DNA of 64,000 bases, taken from Prevotella sp. HUN102. Its GTDB lineage: Bacteria > Bacteroidota > Bacteroidia > Bacteroidales > Bacteroidaceae. Positions 51,689 through 60,389 of this stretch are shown here, piece by piece. Positions within the stretch are counted from its first letter, which is position 1; every line of letters begins with the position of its first letter. The notes under the pieces were generated by a model. That model searched no databases. It had not been told where the DNA came from and saw nothing but the letters and a program-made list of their open reading frames with translations. The position numbers and the translations under genes were made by a program. The stretch is from contig NZ_JIAF01000004.1 in the NCBI RefSeq assembly GCF_000688375.1, positions 372,001 to 436,000 of the forward strand, in the 5' to 3' direction.

Positions 51689-54256
51689 TTAGAATCGCAG
51701 ATTGAAAGAGAGCAACATTTCCATTCCACGCAAAGCAATGTCGTAATAAGTGTAATTGACTCCGTTATAGGCAGACTCAATATAGGTTTTATTGTTCAGC
51801 AGGTTGATAGCAGAAGCCTTTAGCTGTATTTTTCTGCTCAACATATATTTCAGTCCCGCATTCAAGAAACTCACCGTAGCATAATTGCTATGGACGATTT
51901 CACGATAAATCTGTGAGAAGTCCATATACACTTGCAGTTTCTGAATCGGGAAAATATCCATCTTCAGGGTATAGCTGAAATCCTTGAGCAGATTGTGGCT
52001 GTCAGAAAATCTGTCGCACTCTTTCCAATGAATGTTGGTGCCTGCCGTTGCTGAAGTATGAATCCATTGCAGTTTGTTCCATTCCAGCTTTATCGTATTG
52101 GACAAGGCGTGGAATCTGACCTTACCCTCCATACCGTTTTGCGAAATATCCTGTCCATTATCTGCATAACTGACGGAATACTTCAGAGACAGTCCTTCAT
52201 TGCGAAATATCTTTTTAATGTCGTATGCGGCACTAAGCATCGTTGCAACGTTTTCTTTCCACTTGGAGCTTGCCAGTGTCAGGTCTTCCGCATACCGGTA
52301 TTCCATCAGATAATCTCTGTTTTGCCGTACCCATCCCATAAAGAGATTCATAGACAATAGGCGCGATGTATCGAGATAGGACAGACGGCAGTTTGAAATG
52401 AAAGATTTATTGACCGACAAACTGTCCAAACCTGCTGTAAACATACGGTAATTATTGCCCGCCACTCCATTATACATAATATTTGTGGTGCTCGCATCCT
52501 GATTATATCCGATATTAATGTTGGCTGTCAGCGAAGGAGTCAGCTTCCAGTTCAAATCTACTGATGGCGCAATAAGGAACTTGCTTTGCGCCTTTCCCCA
52601 CACATTGTAATTGATGTGTTCCATTGGGAAGGACAATATAAGCTCTGCCCTGTTCAGGTTCATCGTGTAGGAAGGCTCAAAGGTATTGAGCCAATAGTGG
52701 CTTGCGTTATCCTTATTCTGTTCAAAGATGCTCAGTTTGTTTCTCTTATGCTCGGAGATAAAAGCCAAGCTCAGGCTGTTGCCCCACAGGCTAAATGCCG
52801 TTCCTACCCGATTGCGCAAGAAGAAAGAAGTTGTTTTTGTCCGTTGCCGTTCTTCGCCTTCCCCTCCATACAGCACGCCCAATGTTTCTTTTGTGCGATA
52901 GGTACGGGCAATGGAAGACAGGGTAAGCGTCTGACTCCCTATATTGAAATGAGCGTTGAGGACATTTTGCAGAAACATCGGTCGCACCTTTATGCCTTCC
53001 TCAATCCCTGCGATATTGGTATGGTAGCGATTCTCTGTCTTCATCCACGAGCTTTCTCCTGTAAGAATATCCTCAAGATACAGTTTCGGAGCATTCAGTT
53101 CGTATCTGATTTGTCCTTTCAGCACATCCGTCTCTCCATTCAGAGACTGCTTCTGAAAGGTGGTAATGGTGTCGGCTGCCACATATTGGTTGTATAAGCT
53201 GTCTGTTCTCACTTCGTCCTCGTGGTTATAGAGCAGGTTTACACGCATATTGGCGTATTTATTGAAAGCGCGGAGATAGTTTATCCCTGCGAAATACGAC
53301 TTGTTTTTCAAGAAATACAGAGGCGAAATGGGGAGTGCGTTATACGAATTCGCCGACAGGATGGACTCCGGCAAAGGCTCGTTCGTGTACATTCTGTCGT
53401 AGTTGGCCATTTCCCTTGTCAGCGCAGACAGGCTGATTCCACGATTATCCATAGTGCCCGTTACGAGCCATTGATTGTGGGGCGAAACCTCTATTGCCGT
53501 TGCAGAACCTTCCCAGATGTGATGATTGCCCACACCACCCTCCAATTCGCCGAACGGACGAAGCTTATAGCCTTTCTTCAGCTTGATGTTGAGCGTTGCG
53601 TGGTTGTTGTTCACTCTTCCATCCAACACTCTGACGGGCTGATTGTTTTCCATTACCTGAATCTGCGAAACGGCTTCAGCCGGCATATTCTGCGTTGCCT
53701 GATTGTACTTGTCGCCCATCAGGTCCAAGCCTTCTATGTTCAGTTTGTTGATACTCTTCCCCTGATAGGTAATCTCTCCGCTTGTGGCAACCTCTATTCC
53801 CGGCAATCTCCTGATGACATCCTCGATGGAAACATCCTCCTGTTTTCTGAATGCGGCAACATTGTAGTTCAGCGTATCTTTCGACCTGCTGATAGGAGCA
53901 ACCGACACTACTACTTCCTTCAGCTCATTGGCTTTGTCAGCCAATGTAACGTCATACCTGAAGTCGTTGGGGCGCAGTATTACGGTTTGGATTTCATAGG
54001 AAAGATGCGAAATCTCTATCATTTCTCCCTCTCTGCTGAAGGGCAGTTTATATTCTCCCTTGGCATTGGTAAAAGCATAGGAAATAATCGAATCCTTTTC
54101 GTTCTTCAGTTTGCAGACAGCACCCTTTACTGCCTTGCTCGCCTTATCTGCAACGATACCGGTAAACTGCGACAGATGTTCCTGTCCCTGTACCTTTGTA
54201 AGAGCAACAAAAAGTATGACGAAAATGATTATGATATTCCTGTTCTGCATCACCAT
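51689..54256 (-). CDS. outer-membrane beta-barrel protein with carboxypeptidase-like and plug domains
   Basis: An 855-residue outer-membrane protein: signal peptide (about 1-24), a carboxypeptidase-regulatory-like sandwich (30-110: GIVADKASKAVKGAVCKLKN), a TonB-plug-like segment (DVIRRLPGIEVATSGEITYQG; KLNIEGLDLMG) and a long barrel ending LLSFNLRF with terminal Phe. It resembles the barrel family encoded beside GLPGLI proteins. The upstream GLPGLI gene stop (TGA) overlaps its start region: ATG 54256 gives a 7-base overlap, the third codon ATG at 54250 a one-base overlap. Function unknown; import or peptide export are both possible. Confidence 0.86.
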   Translation of the reverse strand: MVMQNRNIIIIFVILFVALTKVQGQEHLSQFTGIVADKASKAVKGAVCKLKNEKDSIISYAFTNAKGEYKLPFSREGEMIEISHLSYEIQTVILRPNDFRYDVTLADKANELKEVVVSVAPISRSKDTLNYNVAAFRKQEDVSIEDVIRRLPGIEVATSGEITYQGKSINKLNIEGLDLMGDKYNQATQNMPAEAVSQIQVMENNQPVRVLDGRVNNNHATLNIKLKKGYKLRPFGELEGGVGNHHIWEGSATAIEVSPHNQWLVTGTMDNRGISLSALTREMANYDRMYTNEPLPESILSANSYNALPISPLYFLKNKSYFAGINYLRAFNKYANMRVNLLYNHEDEVRTDSLYNQYVAADTITTFQKQSLNGETDVLKGQIRYELNAPKLYLEDILTGESSWMKTENRYHTNIAGIEEGIKVRPMFLQNVLNAHFNIGSQTLTLSSIARTYRTKETLGVLYGGEGEERQRTKTTSFFLRNRVGTAFSLWGNSLSLAFISEHKRNKLSIFEQNKDNASHYWLNTFEPSYTMNLNRAELILSFPMEHINYNVWGKAQSKFLIAPSVDLNWKLTPSLTANINIGYNQDASTTNIMYNGVAGNNYRMFTAGLDSLSVNKSFISNCRLSYLDTSRLLSMNLFMGWVRQNRDYLMEYRYAEDLTLASSKWKENVATMLSAAYDIKKIFRNEGLSLKYSVSYADNGQDISQNGMEGKVRFHALSNTIKLEWNKLQWIHTSATAGTNIHWKECDRFSDSHNLLKDFSYTLKMDIFPIQKLQVYMDFSQIYREIVHSNYATVSFLNAGLKYMLSRKIQLKASAINLLNNKTYIESAYNGVNYTYYDIALRGMEMLLSFNLRF

Positions 54257-55137
54257 TCCAATTCTATCAAATTACTTGGTTTGCGGGGATTGTTTGCTTC
54301 GGGAGTAACCCACACGCCATTTCTCAGCTCCTGCACACTACCCATTTCCACCAACAGATTGGAGAAGTTTTCTGTTTCGTTCCGCAATGCTTCCAAAGCC
54401 TTTTCGCGTGTGGTGGTCTTTACACCTCCACTGATAAACCCTTTTTTGTAAAGATACATATCTTTGCAGCCCCTGTTCTTGGAGATGCCGTTGTTCGTGA
54501 ATATCCAGTTGCCCTCAGTGTCTTGTATCTTCATTATCAGTCCGGGCAATCCGTTGAAGATATACGGACCGTATGGCATTGGCATACTCTCGGCATACCA
54601 AGCCGTGTATGCTCTTCCGGCATACCGGCACACAGCCTTCTTGCACGGCAAATCGTTTATTATGGAATCGCCTGTCACCAGATTCCATTCGAGTACTGGT
54701 TGTGGAGAAGAATATTCATAATCTTTCAGCCCCGTAAAAACCTGCGCTCTGATTGTCTGTGCCTGCAAGTCTGTGATCATTTTTGTTCTGAATGCCGTCT
54801 TTACGGCAGCATTATCCCATACATCACTGTTTGCTTGGGTTCTGCTTTTTCGGTTTCGCTTAAATTCTATCTCCAAAGAGTCTGCTATCAACTGGTAGTA
54901 ATCTCCGAAGCACAGATAGTTGTCGGAAATCTGCAACACACATTGCGCCTCGGAGTAATTCCCTCTTTGGGTAGAATCTTTAAGGAAGTCTATTTTATAA
55001 TATGCCGTCAGAGAAGCCTGCCCGTAATCGTCCTTCACTATTTTTCTATACGCAGACATACCACCGTCTGTGCTATGAATCTGTGCAGACAATGTATGTG
55101 CATAAAAGCAAATTATAAAAAGAATAACTTTTTTCAT
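54250..55137 (-). CDS. GLPGLI family protein
   Basis: A 295-residue secreted protein with a signal peptide (1-18, ending THTLSA) and the family-defining motif in FNGLPGLIMKI at about residue 195. GLPGLI proteins are of unknown function and are usually encoded next to an outer-membrane barrel, as here. A strand-rich body precedes it. First gene of the two-gene unit, with a consensus promoter 115 bases upstream. Confidence 0.88.
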   Translation of the reverse strand: MKKVILFIICFYAHTLSAQIHSTDGGMSAYRKIVKDDYGQASLTAYYKIDFLKDSTQRGNYSEAQCVLQISDNYLCFGDYYQLIADSLEIEFKRNRKSRTQANSDVWDNAAVKTAFRTKMITDLQAQTIRAQVFTGLKDYEYSSPQPVLEWNLVTGDSIINDLPCKKAVCRYAGRAYTAWYAESMPMPYGPYIFNGLPGLIMKIQDTEGNWIFTNNGISKNRGCKDMYLYKKGFISGGVKTTTREKALEALRNETENFSNLLVEMGSVQELRNGVWVTPEANNPRKPSNLIELEW

Positions 55138-55251
55138 AGTAAAACGTTTTTCAGTCTTGCTCTTTCAACCAATTCGTCCAATATGACAAAACAGAAAGTG
55201 AGACAATGATTAATTTAGAACTACGCAATCAGCTTGTTCATAGACTGAGTA

Positions 55252-55282
55252 CAAAGATAAAGCATCAAAATGAAATCACAAA
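55252..55282 (-). promoter_or_regulatory. promoter of the GLPGLI-barrel operon
   Basis: Minus strand TTTG (55279-55282), 19 bases, TATCTTTG (55252-55259). Gives a leader of about 110 bases. Confidence 0.65.
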
Positions 55283-55378
55283 AAGAATTGGAGAAAATAT
55301 TTAGAACTATCGCAAAATACCCTTCTAAACGTATATATAAACAGGTTAAGAATATTGTGCTTGTTCACTATTGGACAT

Positions 55379-55403
55379 AAAAAAAGGACTACCGCTGTAG
55401 TCC
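55379..55403 (-). terminator. terminator of the candidate small RNA
   Basis: Minus strand GGACTAC, loop AGCG, GTAGTCC followed by TTTTTTT: compact and strong. Confidence 0.8.
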
Positions 55404-55440
55404 AACCTTTGTTAACCTTAAATCTAATACTATGAAAAAC
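55379..55440 (-). ncRNA. candidate ~62-nt small RNA
   Basis: A perfect promoter (55447-55478) and a strong terminator lie only about 60 bases apart on the minus strand, with no reading frame long enough for a protein. The transcript would include GTATTAGATTTAAGG and GTTAACAAAGG before the hairpin. It lies upstream of the GLPGLI operon, which has its own promoter, so it may be an independent small RNA. An attenuated leader is the main alternative. Confidence 0.5.
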
Positions 55441-55446
55441 ACAATG

Positions 55447-55478
55447 CAAAGTTAAGGGGATTTATTATAAATTGCAAA
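55447..55478 (-). promoter_or_regulatory. orphan promoter driving the candidate small RNA
   Basis: Minus strand TTTG (55475-55478), exactly 20 bases, TAACTTTG (55447-55454): an exact consensus match at both boxes. Confidence 0.65.
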
Positions 55479-55705
55479 TATTCCAACTATTTTTCTGCTA
55501 AATACTACACATTCTTGATTTAAATCAAGTGCAATGCTAATTTTTTTGATGGAAAAGGTGTAATTTAACTACTCTCGTTCGGAATTGTTCTGAACACACA
55601 GGAGCGAGGAAAGAAGCGAATGAGAAGACGAGCAAACTGCCTCGTATGCTCTCCAAAAACAACGGAAAAGCACGATACTAAGGTTGGAAAGATTTTTACA
55701 AAAGG

Positions 55706-55983
55706 GCTGAAAACAAGGCGATATTTTGAAAAAAATATTTTTTGTTTGGAAATATGCGTCGTTTTAAGCATTGTTTTAAATCACTGATATACAACACCTT
55801 ATCCACAACAAACATTTTTTTCACGATAAAGCGAGCGTACCGATTGCCTGCGTTTATGCGACAAACGTTCGGAATTTCTCTGATTTTTGCATTGCCGTCT
55901 TCGCACAAATGCCACGCGTTCTTGCGAAGAATGGAAAACAAGTGTGCGAAGAACGGTTCGCCATCTTCGCAAAAACGCAGAAC
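55706..55983 (-). repeat. long repeat element, copy F
   Basis: Inverted partner of 36973-37257. Shared blocks in the same order on the minus strand: CTTGTTTTCCATTCTTCGC, CGAAGACGGCAATGCAAAAA, TTCCGAACGTTT, CATATTTCCAAAC and TTCAAAATATCGCC. A 97-codon frame (55696-55989) parallels the one in copy E. Confidence 0.8.
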
Positions 55984-56118
55984 AAACACAGAAAGATGGG
56001 CTCACAATCGCAAAATTGAAGTCTCGCAAATGCTGGATTGAGAAAAAATAATGAGCGTTTTCCGGTAAATGTTTTTTACAGAATGGAAAACTCCCTGACC
56101 GAGTTTGGAATCAGAAAA

Positions 56119-56367
56119 CTATTGCTTGCGTTTCTTGTGTTCGTGGAGATGATAGAACAGCACCACAAGATTGAGCGACAAACCGATGAAAATAATAAAA
56201 TACTGTTCCACGGATAAGGACGAAAACAAGCAAGCCTCGTCGCCATTCGCTGCATTCGCCGGTTGGAAAAAATAAAAGAGTGCTGCCAAAAGCACATCGG
56301 CGACAAGGAGTTTCAGCACACTGCTCCTGCATATTTTCTGAAATATATGGGTTGAGTTCACGATCAA
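56119..56367 (-). CDS. small membrane protein (two helices), hypothetical
   Basis: An 82-residue frame with two hydrophobic helices (LKLLVADVLLAALFYFF and YFIIFIGLSLNLVVLFY) separated by a short Cys-containing loop (PANAANGDEACLF), and a basic tail HEHKKRKQ. Amino-acid composition looks coding. There is no in-frame ATG: the start would be TTG 56367 or GTG 56361, which lowers confidence. No family recognised and no promoter seen. Confidence 0.45.
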   Translation of the reverse strand: MIVNSTHIFQKICRSSVLKLLVADVLLAALFYFFQPANAANGDEACLFSSLSVEQYFIIFIGLSLNLVVLFYHLHEHKKRKQ

Positions 56368-56500
56368 TAAAATTAGGTTATGCGTAATAATTTCTGCATT
56401 TTAATGCAATCGACTACAAAAGTATCATTTTTTATGAGAAACGGCAGCCATAAAGCAATTTATTTTCTGAAATTTTAAGCTATGGAAAGCAATTATTCAG

Positions 56501-56508
56501 TATCTTTG
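56501..56508 (+). promoter_or_regulatory. -7 box of the NimA-like gene
   Basis: TATCTTTG, 78 bases before the ATG at 56586. No clear -33 TTTG. Confidence 0.45.
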
Positions 56509-56585
56509 CCAGTAGGAAACGCGCCTTACCTAATTATAATATAGAGGGAAAGGAGCAACGGACAGAATCAAAAACAGAAAAAAGA

Positions 56586-57083
56586 ATGAGACGAAAAGAC
56601 AGGGAAATAACCGAACTGACGGAACTATTGGACGTTATCAGAACATGCGACGTGTGCAGAATTGCGATGAACGACGAGGATGGTGTGCCTTACATCATTC
56701 CGTTGAACTTCGGTATGACGGAACAGAATGGGAAAATAACCCTGCACTTCCACAGTGCGCTCGAGGGCAAGAAACTCAATCTGATCGCAAAGGATTCGAG
56801 AGTGGCTTTTGAAATGGACACGAAACACGAGCTGGAATACTTTCAGGACAAGGGCTATTGCACCTATGCTTACGAGAGCGTGATGGGCAAAGGCAGAATA
56901 AGAGTCCTGTCGGAGGAAGAGAAATTCGACTCCCTGACGCAACTGATGGACCACTATCATCCGGGAGAGAATGCCTATTTCAACCCTGCCGCAATGGCAA
57001 GAACCTGCGTCTACTGTCTGGAAGTGGATCAGATTACGGGGAAGAGGAAACTTCCACACCACGAAAAGCGTAAGAATAGCTGA
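56586..57083 (+). CDS. pyridoxamine 5'-phosphate oxidase-like (NimA-type) flavoprotein
   Basis: A 165-residue split-barrel flavin-binding protein. MRRKDREITELTELLDVIRTCD is the usual N-terminus of the NimA subgroup, and CRIAMNDEDGVPYIIPLNFG and HFHSALEGKKLNLI shape the FMN pocket. NimA relatives can reduce nitroimidazole drugs to amines, but most chromosomal homologues have not been shown to confer resistance. It precedes pdxS by 300 bases, separated by the pdxS promoter, so the B6 link is only positional. Confidence 0.85.
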   Translation: MRRKDREITELTELLDVIRTCDVCRIAMNDEDGVPYIIPLNFGMTEQNGKITLHFHSALEGKKLNLIAKDSRVAFEMDTKHELEYFQDKGYCTYAYESVMGKGRIRVLSEEEKFDSLTQLMDHYHPGENAYFNPAAMARTCVYCLEVDQITGKRKLPHHEKRKNS

Positions 57084-57183
57084 CAAATGCAGCGAAAAAG
57101 AATCACAGGCGTATGATATTCCCACAGAAAAGCACTTGTAATTATCATTTCGTACACAATTTTTACCCAAACGGGAACAAACG

Positions 57184-57215
57184 CTTGGCAAAAGAACGAA
57201 TTGAATATACCTTTG
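57184..57215 (+). promoter_or_regulatory. pdxS promoter
   Basis: CTTG (57184-57187), 20 bases, TACCTTTG (57208-57215). It predicts a long leader of about 160 bases before ATG 57384, room for regulation. Confidence 0.6.
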
Positions 57216-57383
57216 CTGACACGATTCAGAAATCAGACATTAAAATACAGTTGCTGAGAGATTGGGCAGACCTGTTCAGATAAGTCAATTTCAATAGGTT
57301 TACCAACATAGGACAGGTTGCCGGTCTCTCTCATACTTTCTGATGATGAAAGAATTTTAAATACAATAAATAAATACAACACT

Positions 57384-58259
57384 ATGAAAGAGAACAGAAC
57401 AGAATTGAACAGAAACTTGGCGCAGATGCTCAAGGGTGGCGTGATAATGGACGTAACAACTCCCGAACAGGCTCGCATAGCCGAAGCTGCCGGAGCGTGT
57501 GCAGTAATGGCTTTGGAGCGTATCCCGGCAGACATCCGTGCGGCGGGCGGCGTGTCAAGAATGAGCGACCCGAAGATGATTCGCGGCATTCAGGAAGCTG
57601 TCAGCATTCCTGTTATGGCAAAGGTGCGCATCGGTCATTTCGTAGAGGCACAGCTCCTGCAGGCTATCGAGATTGACTATATCGACGAAAGCGAGGTTCT
57701 CTCTCCTGCCGACGACATCTACCACATTGACAAGAATCAGTTCGACGTGCCTTTCGTATGCGGTGCAAAGGACCTCGGCGAAGCATTGCGCCGTATCGCT
57801 GAAGGTGCAACGATGATTCGTACAAAGGGCGAACCGGGCACAGGCGACATCATTCAGGCTGTCCGCCACATGCGTTTGATTCAGTCAGAGATGCGCCGTC
57901 TCACCTCTCTCGGCGAAGACGAACTCTACGAAGCAGCAAAACAGCTCCGTGCGCCTTACGACCTCGTGAAGTATGTTCACGACAACGGAAAGCTCCCGGT
58001 AGTGAACTTCGCAGCCGGCGGCGTTGCCACACCTGCCGATGCAGCGTTGATGATGCAGCTCGGTGCCGAGGGCGTATTCGTAGGTTCGGGTATCTTCAAG
58101 TCAGGCAACCCTGAAAAGCGTGCCCGTGCCATCGTTCAGGCCGTAACAAACTACAAGGATGCCAAGATGATTGCCGAACTGAGCGAAGACCTCGGCGAAG
58201 CAATGGTGGGCATCAATGAAAGCGAAATCGAAGTGTTGATGGCAGAAAGAGGAAAGTAA
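57384..58259 (+). CDS. pdxS: pyridoxal 5'-phosphate synthase, lyase subunit PdxS
   Basis: A 291-residue TIM barrel that builds PLP from ribose 5-phosphate, glyceraldehyde 3-phosphate and ammonia supplied by PdxT. Signatures: [17 protein letters not shown], the active Lys in [32 protein letters not shown] and [14 protein letters not shown]. The frame opens upstream at 57318, but ATG 57384 gives the normal [16 protein letters not shown] start. Two hairpins, the second a clear terminator, separate it from pdxT. Confidence 0.97.
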   Translation: MKENRTELNRNLAQMLKGGVIMDVTTPEQARIAEAAGACAVMALERIPADIRAAGGVSRMSDPKMIRGIQEAVSIPVMAKVRIGHFVEAQLLQAIEIDYIDESEVLSPADDIYHIDKNQFDVPFVCGAKDLGEALRRIAEGATMIRTKGEPGTGDIIQAVRHMRLIQSEMRRLTSLGEDELYEAAKQLRAPYDLVKYVHDNGKLPVVNFAAGGVATPADAALMMQLGAEGVFVGSGIFKSGNPEKRARAIVQAVTNYKDAKMIAELSEDLGEAMVGINESEIEVLMAERGK

Positions 58260-58271
58260 AGAACAGAGAAA

Positions 58272-58316
58272 GTTGGATTAGGAACGGAGATTTGAAGTCT
58301 CTGTTCGTAATCCAAC
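58272..58316 (+). terminator. long hairpin after pdxS
   Basis: 19-bp arms (GTTGGATTAGGAACGGAGA and its near complement) with one mismatch and one wobble, 7-base loop, 12 bases after the pdxS stop. No T run follows, so it may protect the 3' end instead of terminating. Confidence 0.6.
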
Positions 58317-58372
58317 ATTTCCAATTTCGCATTCCCGGTTCATTTTCTTACATTCAATAGTCATCATCTATG

Positions 58373-58393
58373 GTCGGCAAAGCCGACTTTTTT
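58373..58393 (+). terminator. intrinsic terminator between pdxS and pdxT
   Basis: GTCGGC, loop AAA, GCCGAC, then TTTTTT. Suggests that much pdxS transcription ends before pdxT. Confidence 0.75.
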
Positions 58394-58442
58394 CAACATT
58401 TTTAGTTACTTTTTCAACATTCCTAATTACTAATTCAACATT
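58392..58442 (+). repeat. three direct repeats at 21-bp period before pdxT
   Basis: TTCAACATT occurs at 58392-58400, 58413-58421 and 58434-58442. Between them the spacer TTTAGTTACTTT / CCTAATTACTAA is also similar. The 21-bp step equals two helical turns, the usual spacing of AraC-family half sites, and an AraC-type gene is adjacent. The last copy ends 3 bases before the pdxT ATG. Confidence 0.6.
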
Positions 58443-58445
58443 CAA

Positions 58446-59024
58446 ATGAGAATTGCCATCCTTGCACTCCAAGGTGCTTTTGCCGAGCACGCCAAGATTA
58501 TGCAGAAGCTCGGCGTGGAGACATTCGAGATACGACAGGCAGACGACTGGAAAAAGCCAAAAGATGGACTGATAATTCCGGGTGGCGAAAGTACCGTGAT
58601 GCTGAAACTGCTGCACGAGCTGAATCTCTTCGAGCCTATCCGAAACGACATACTCGCAGGCCTGCCCGTACTCGGTACGTGCGCCGGTCTCATCCTGCTG
58701 TCGAAAGAAGTTACAGATGCCAAGAGTGAATACAAAAGACTGGCTGCAATGGATATCCATTCACGCAGAAATGCCTACGGCAGACAGCTCGGAAGTTTCT
58801 TCACGATGGGCAGTATGAAAGGCATCGACCATCCCGTTCCAATGACATTCATCCGTGCTCCCTACATAGAAAGCGTGGGCGAAGGCGTGGAAATACTGGC
58901 AGAGGTGGACGGAAAGATTGTCGCCGCACGGCAGAACAATATGATTGTTACCGCATTCCATCCCGAATTGAACGACGATACGGCCATCCACGAACTGCTC
59001 CTTTCACAGGGAAAGAACACATAA
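58446..59024 (+). CDS. pdxT: pyridoxal 5'-phosphate synthase, glutaminase subunit PdxT
   Basis: A 192-residue class I glutamine amidotransferase that supplies ammonia to PdxS. It shows IPGGEST (residues 39-45), the nucleophile Cys in LGTCAGLILL (about 79) and the His-Glu pair in AFHPEL near residue 175. It lies 186 bases after pdxS with a terminator between, and 20 bases from the end of the convergent kinase-AraC fusion gene. Confidence 0.95.
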   Translation: MRIAILALQGAFAEHAKIMQKLGVETFEIRQADDWKKPKDGLIIPGGESTVMLKLLHELNLFEPIRNDILAGLPVLGTCAGLILLSKEVTDAKSEYKRLAAMDIHSRRNAYGRQLGSFFTMGSMKGIDHPVPMTFIRAPYIESVGEGVEILAEVDGKIVAARQNNMIVTAFHPELNDDTAIHELLLSQGKNT

Positions 59025-59044
59025 CTGGCAATTTCGCCACAAAC

Positions 59045-60229
59045 TTATCCCTCCAAGCCCTCCTCGTTCGGGGAGGAATTGGAGCCGGGTTGCTGCCGAT
59101 ACTTTGTAGGCGCGCATCCCTTCATCTTCTTGAAAAACTTATTGAACTGCACCTGTGAGGTGAATCCAAACTCAAAGGCAATGGTTTGGATATTCTTGTT
59201 TGAACCCATAAGATGTATTTCAACCTCCTTTATAATGTAATCGTCGATGAGCTGCTTCGGTGTACGGCCGGCAACACGCCGTGTAACCTGCGCCAGATAG
59301 CGGGGAGTAACGTTCAGCCGGTCGGCATAGAAGCCCACTTCGCCCGTAGACCGATGATGTGCGGCAATCTCGTCCATCAGAGAATTGTAGAGTTCCAACA
59401 TACGTGGGGAAATCGTTTGCTGGGCAATGCTGCTGCTGTGGTCGAGCAGTTGTCCTCCCGTTCCAAGTTCGGAATCGACCGAACGGAGTATCAGTTGCGA
59501 CATATATTCCTGTGCCCGCTCGATGGATGTCGGAATATCATTGCCCATACACAGGAAAACAGCCAGTGCCGAAGTGAAGGCACCACCGGCACCGTGCGTG
59601 ATTCTGTCCACAAAACCCGGTCTGACATAGAAACGGGCTGCTGAAATATCAGCCGCAACGAGCACATCCGTCAGTGCTTCCGTCGTAATGGCTCCCCCTT
59701 GCAGCATCACGCTTGCACATCCCCAAGCCAACAGTTCGCGCGCCATTTCCTCCAAACCGTCGTTCGTCTTCACGGATTTTCCGTTCAGGATATACGAAGC
59801 ACTGTCCTGTTTGATGGTAACGAGCGAGCACAGGGGGAAAAGATTGCGCACCATAGCCTCAACAACGTCTTTCGGCATCAGCATTCTGCCGCGGCTGCTG
59901 ATGACAACGGCATCGAGAACGACGAACCTCGGCGTGTATTCGCGCAGAATCTGCTCTACGACAGCCACCTGTTCCACCGTCCGGAGCATACCTATTTTCA
60001 CGGCATCGGGGCGCAAGTCGTCCATCACGGAGCGCACCTGCACCTCCAGAATCGTGGCGGGAATGTCGTACAGATGCTGAATCCCCTCCGTGTCCTGCGC
60101 CGTTACGGCCGTAATCGCCGTGGCAACATACGCTCCCAAGGCCGTAACGGTCTTTATATCTGCCTGAATGCCCGATCCTCCGGTGCTGTCAGAACCCGTA
60201 ATCGTGAGTATGGTAACTTTCTTCTTCAT
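59045..60229 (-). CDS. degenerate HMP/pyridoxal kinase domain fused to an AraC DNA-binding domain
   Basis: A 394-residue fusion. Residues 1-265 match ThiD/PdxK kinases (ITGSDSTGGSGIQADIKT at 10-27, VKIGML at 77-82). Two catalytic sites are lost: the TPNxxEA block is TIKQDSA (138-144) and the anion-hole Cys/Asp of THGTGC is Gly216 (THGAGG, 211-216). Residues about 285-385 are an AraC-type double helix-turn-helix (IQTIAFEFGFTSQVQFNKFFKKMKGCAPTKYRQ region). It most likely binds a pyrimidine or B6 vitamer and regulates transcription, not phosphorylates. Convergent with pdxT. The ATG at 60229 matches kinase starts; the frame opens at 60244. A bifunctional active enzyme is the alternative. Confidence 0.85.
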   Translation of the reverse strand: MKKKVTILTITGSDSTGGSGIQADIKTVTALGAYVATAITAVTAQDTEGIQHLYDIPATILEVQVRSVMDDLRPDAVKIGMLRTVEQVAVVEQILREYTPRFVVLDAVVISSRGRMLMPKDVVEAMVRNLFPLCSLVTIKQDSASYILNGKSVKTNDGLEEMARELLAWGCASVMLQGGAITTEALTDVLVAADISAARFYVRPGFVDRITHGAGGAFTSALAVFLCMGNDIPTSIERAQEYMSQLILRSVDSELGTGGQLLDHSSSIAQQTISPRMLELYNSLMDEIAAHHRSTGEVGFYADRLNVTPRYLAQVTRRVAGRTPKQLIDDYIIKEVEIHLMGSNKNIQTIAFEFGFTSQVQFNKFFKKMKGCAPTKYRQQPGSNSSPNEEGLEG

Positions 60230-60389
60230 AGCTTCGTACCACAAAAATAACCATTCTTTTCGTATCAGACAAGCATTTCCACCACATTTTGCCGTTTCCC
60301 CCTCTCACCGCTCCGTATCAGACAACGCATTTCACGCACTATCGATTCAGCAGAGAAGCATCAGCGTTTTCAAACATCCAAACACACGA

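Noticed and set aside
53222..54451. 409-codon + strand frame
   Set aside because: Antisense to the barrel and GLPGLI genes; low-complexity, no recognisable domain.
55431..55454. Seven-codon leader peptide (MKNTMQS) on the + strand
   Set aside because: It overlaps the minus-strand orphan promoter, and no + strand gene follows; the minus-strand signals explain the sequence better.
57318..57383. 22-codon N-terminal extension of PdxS
   Set aside because: PdxS homologues begin near the internal ATG at 57384, and the extension is unrelated to the family.
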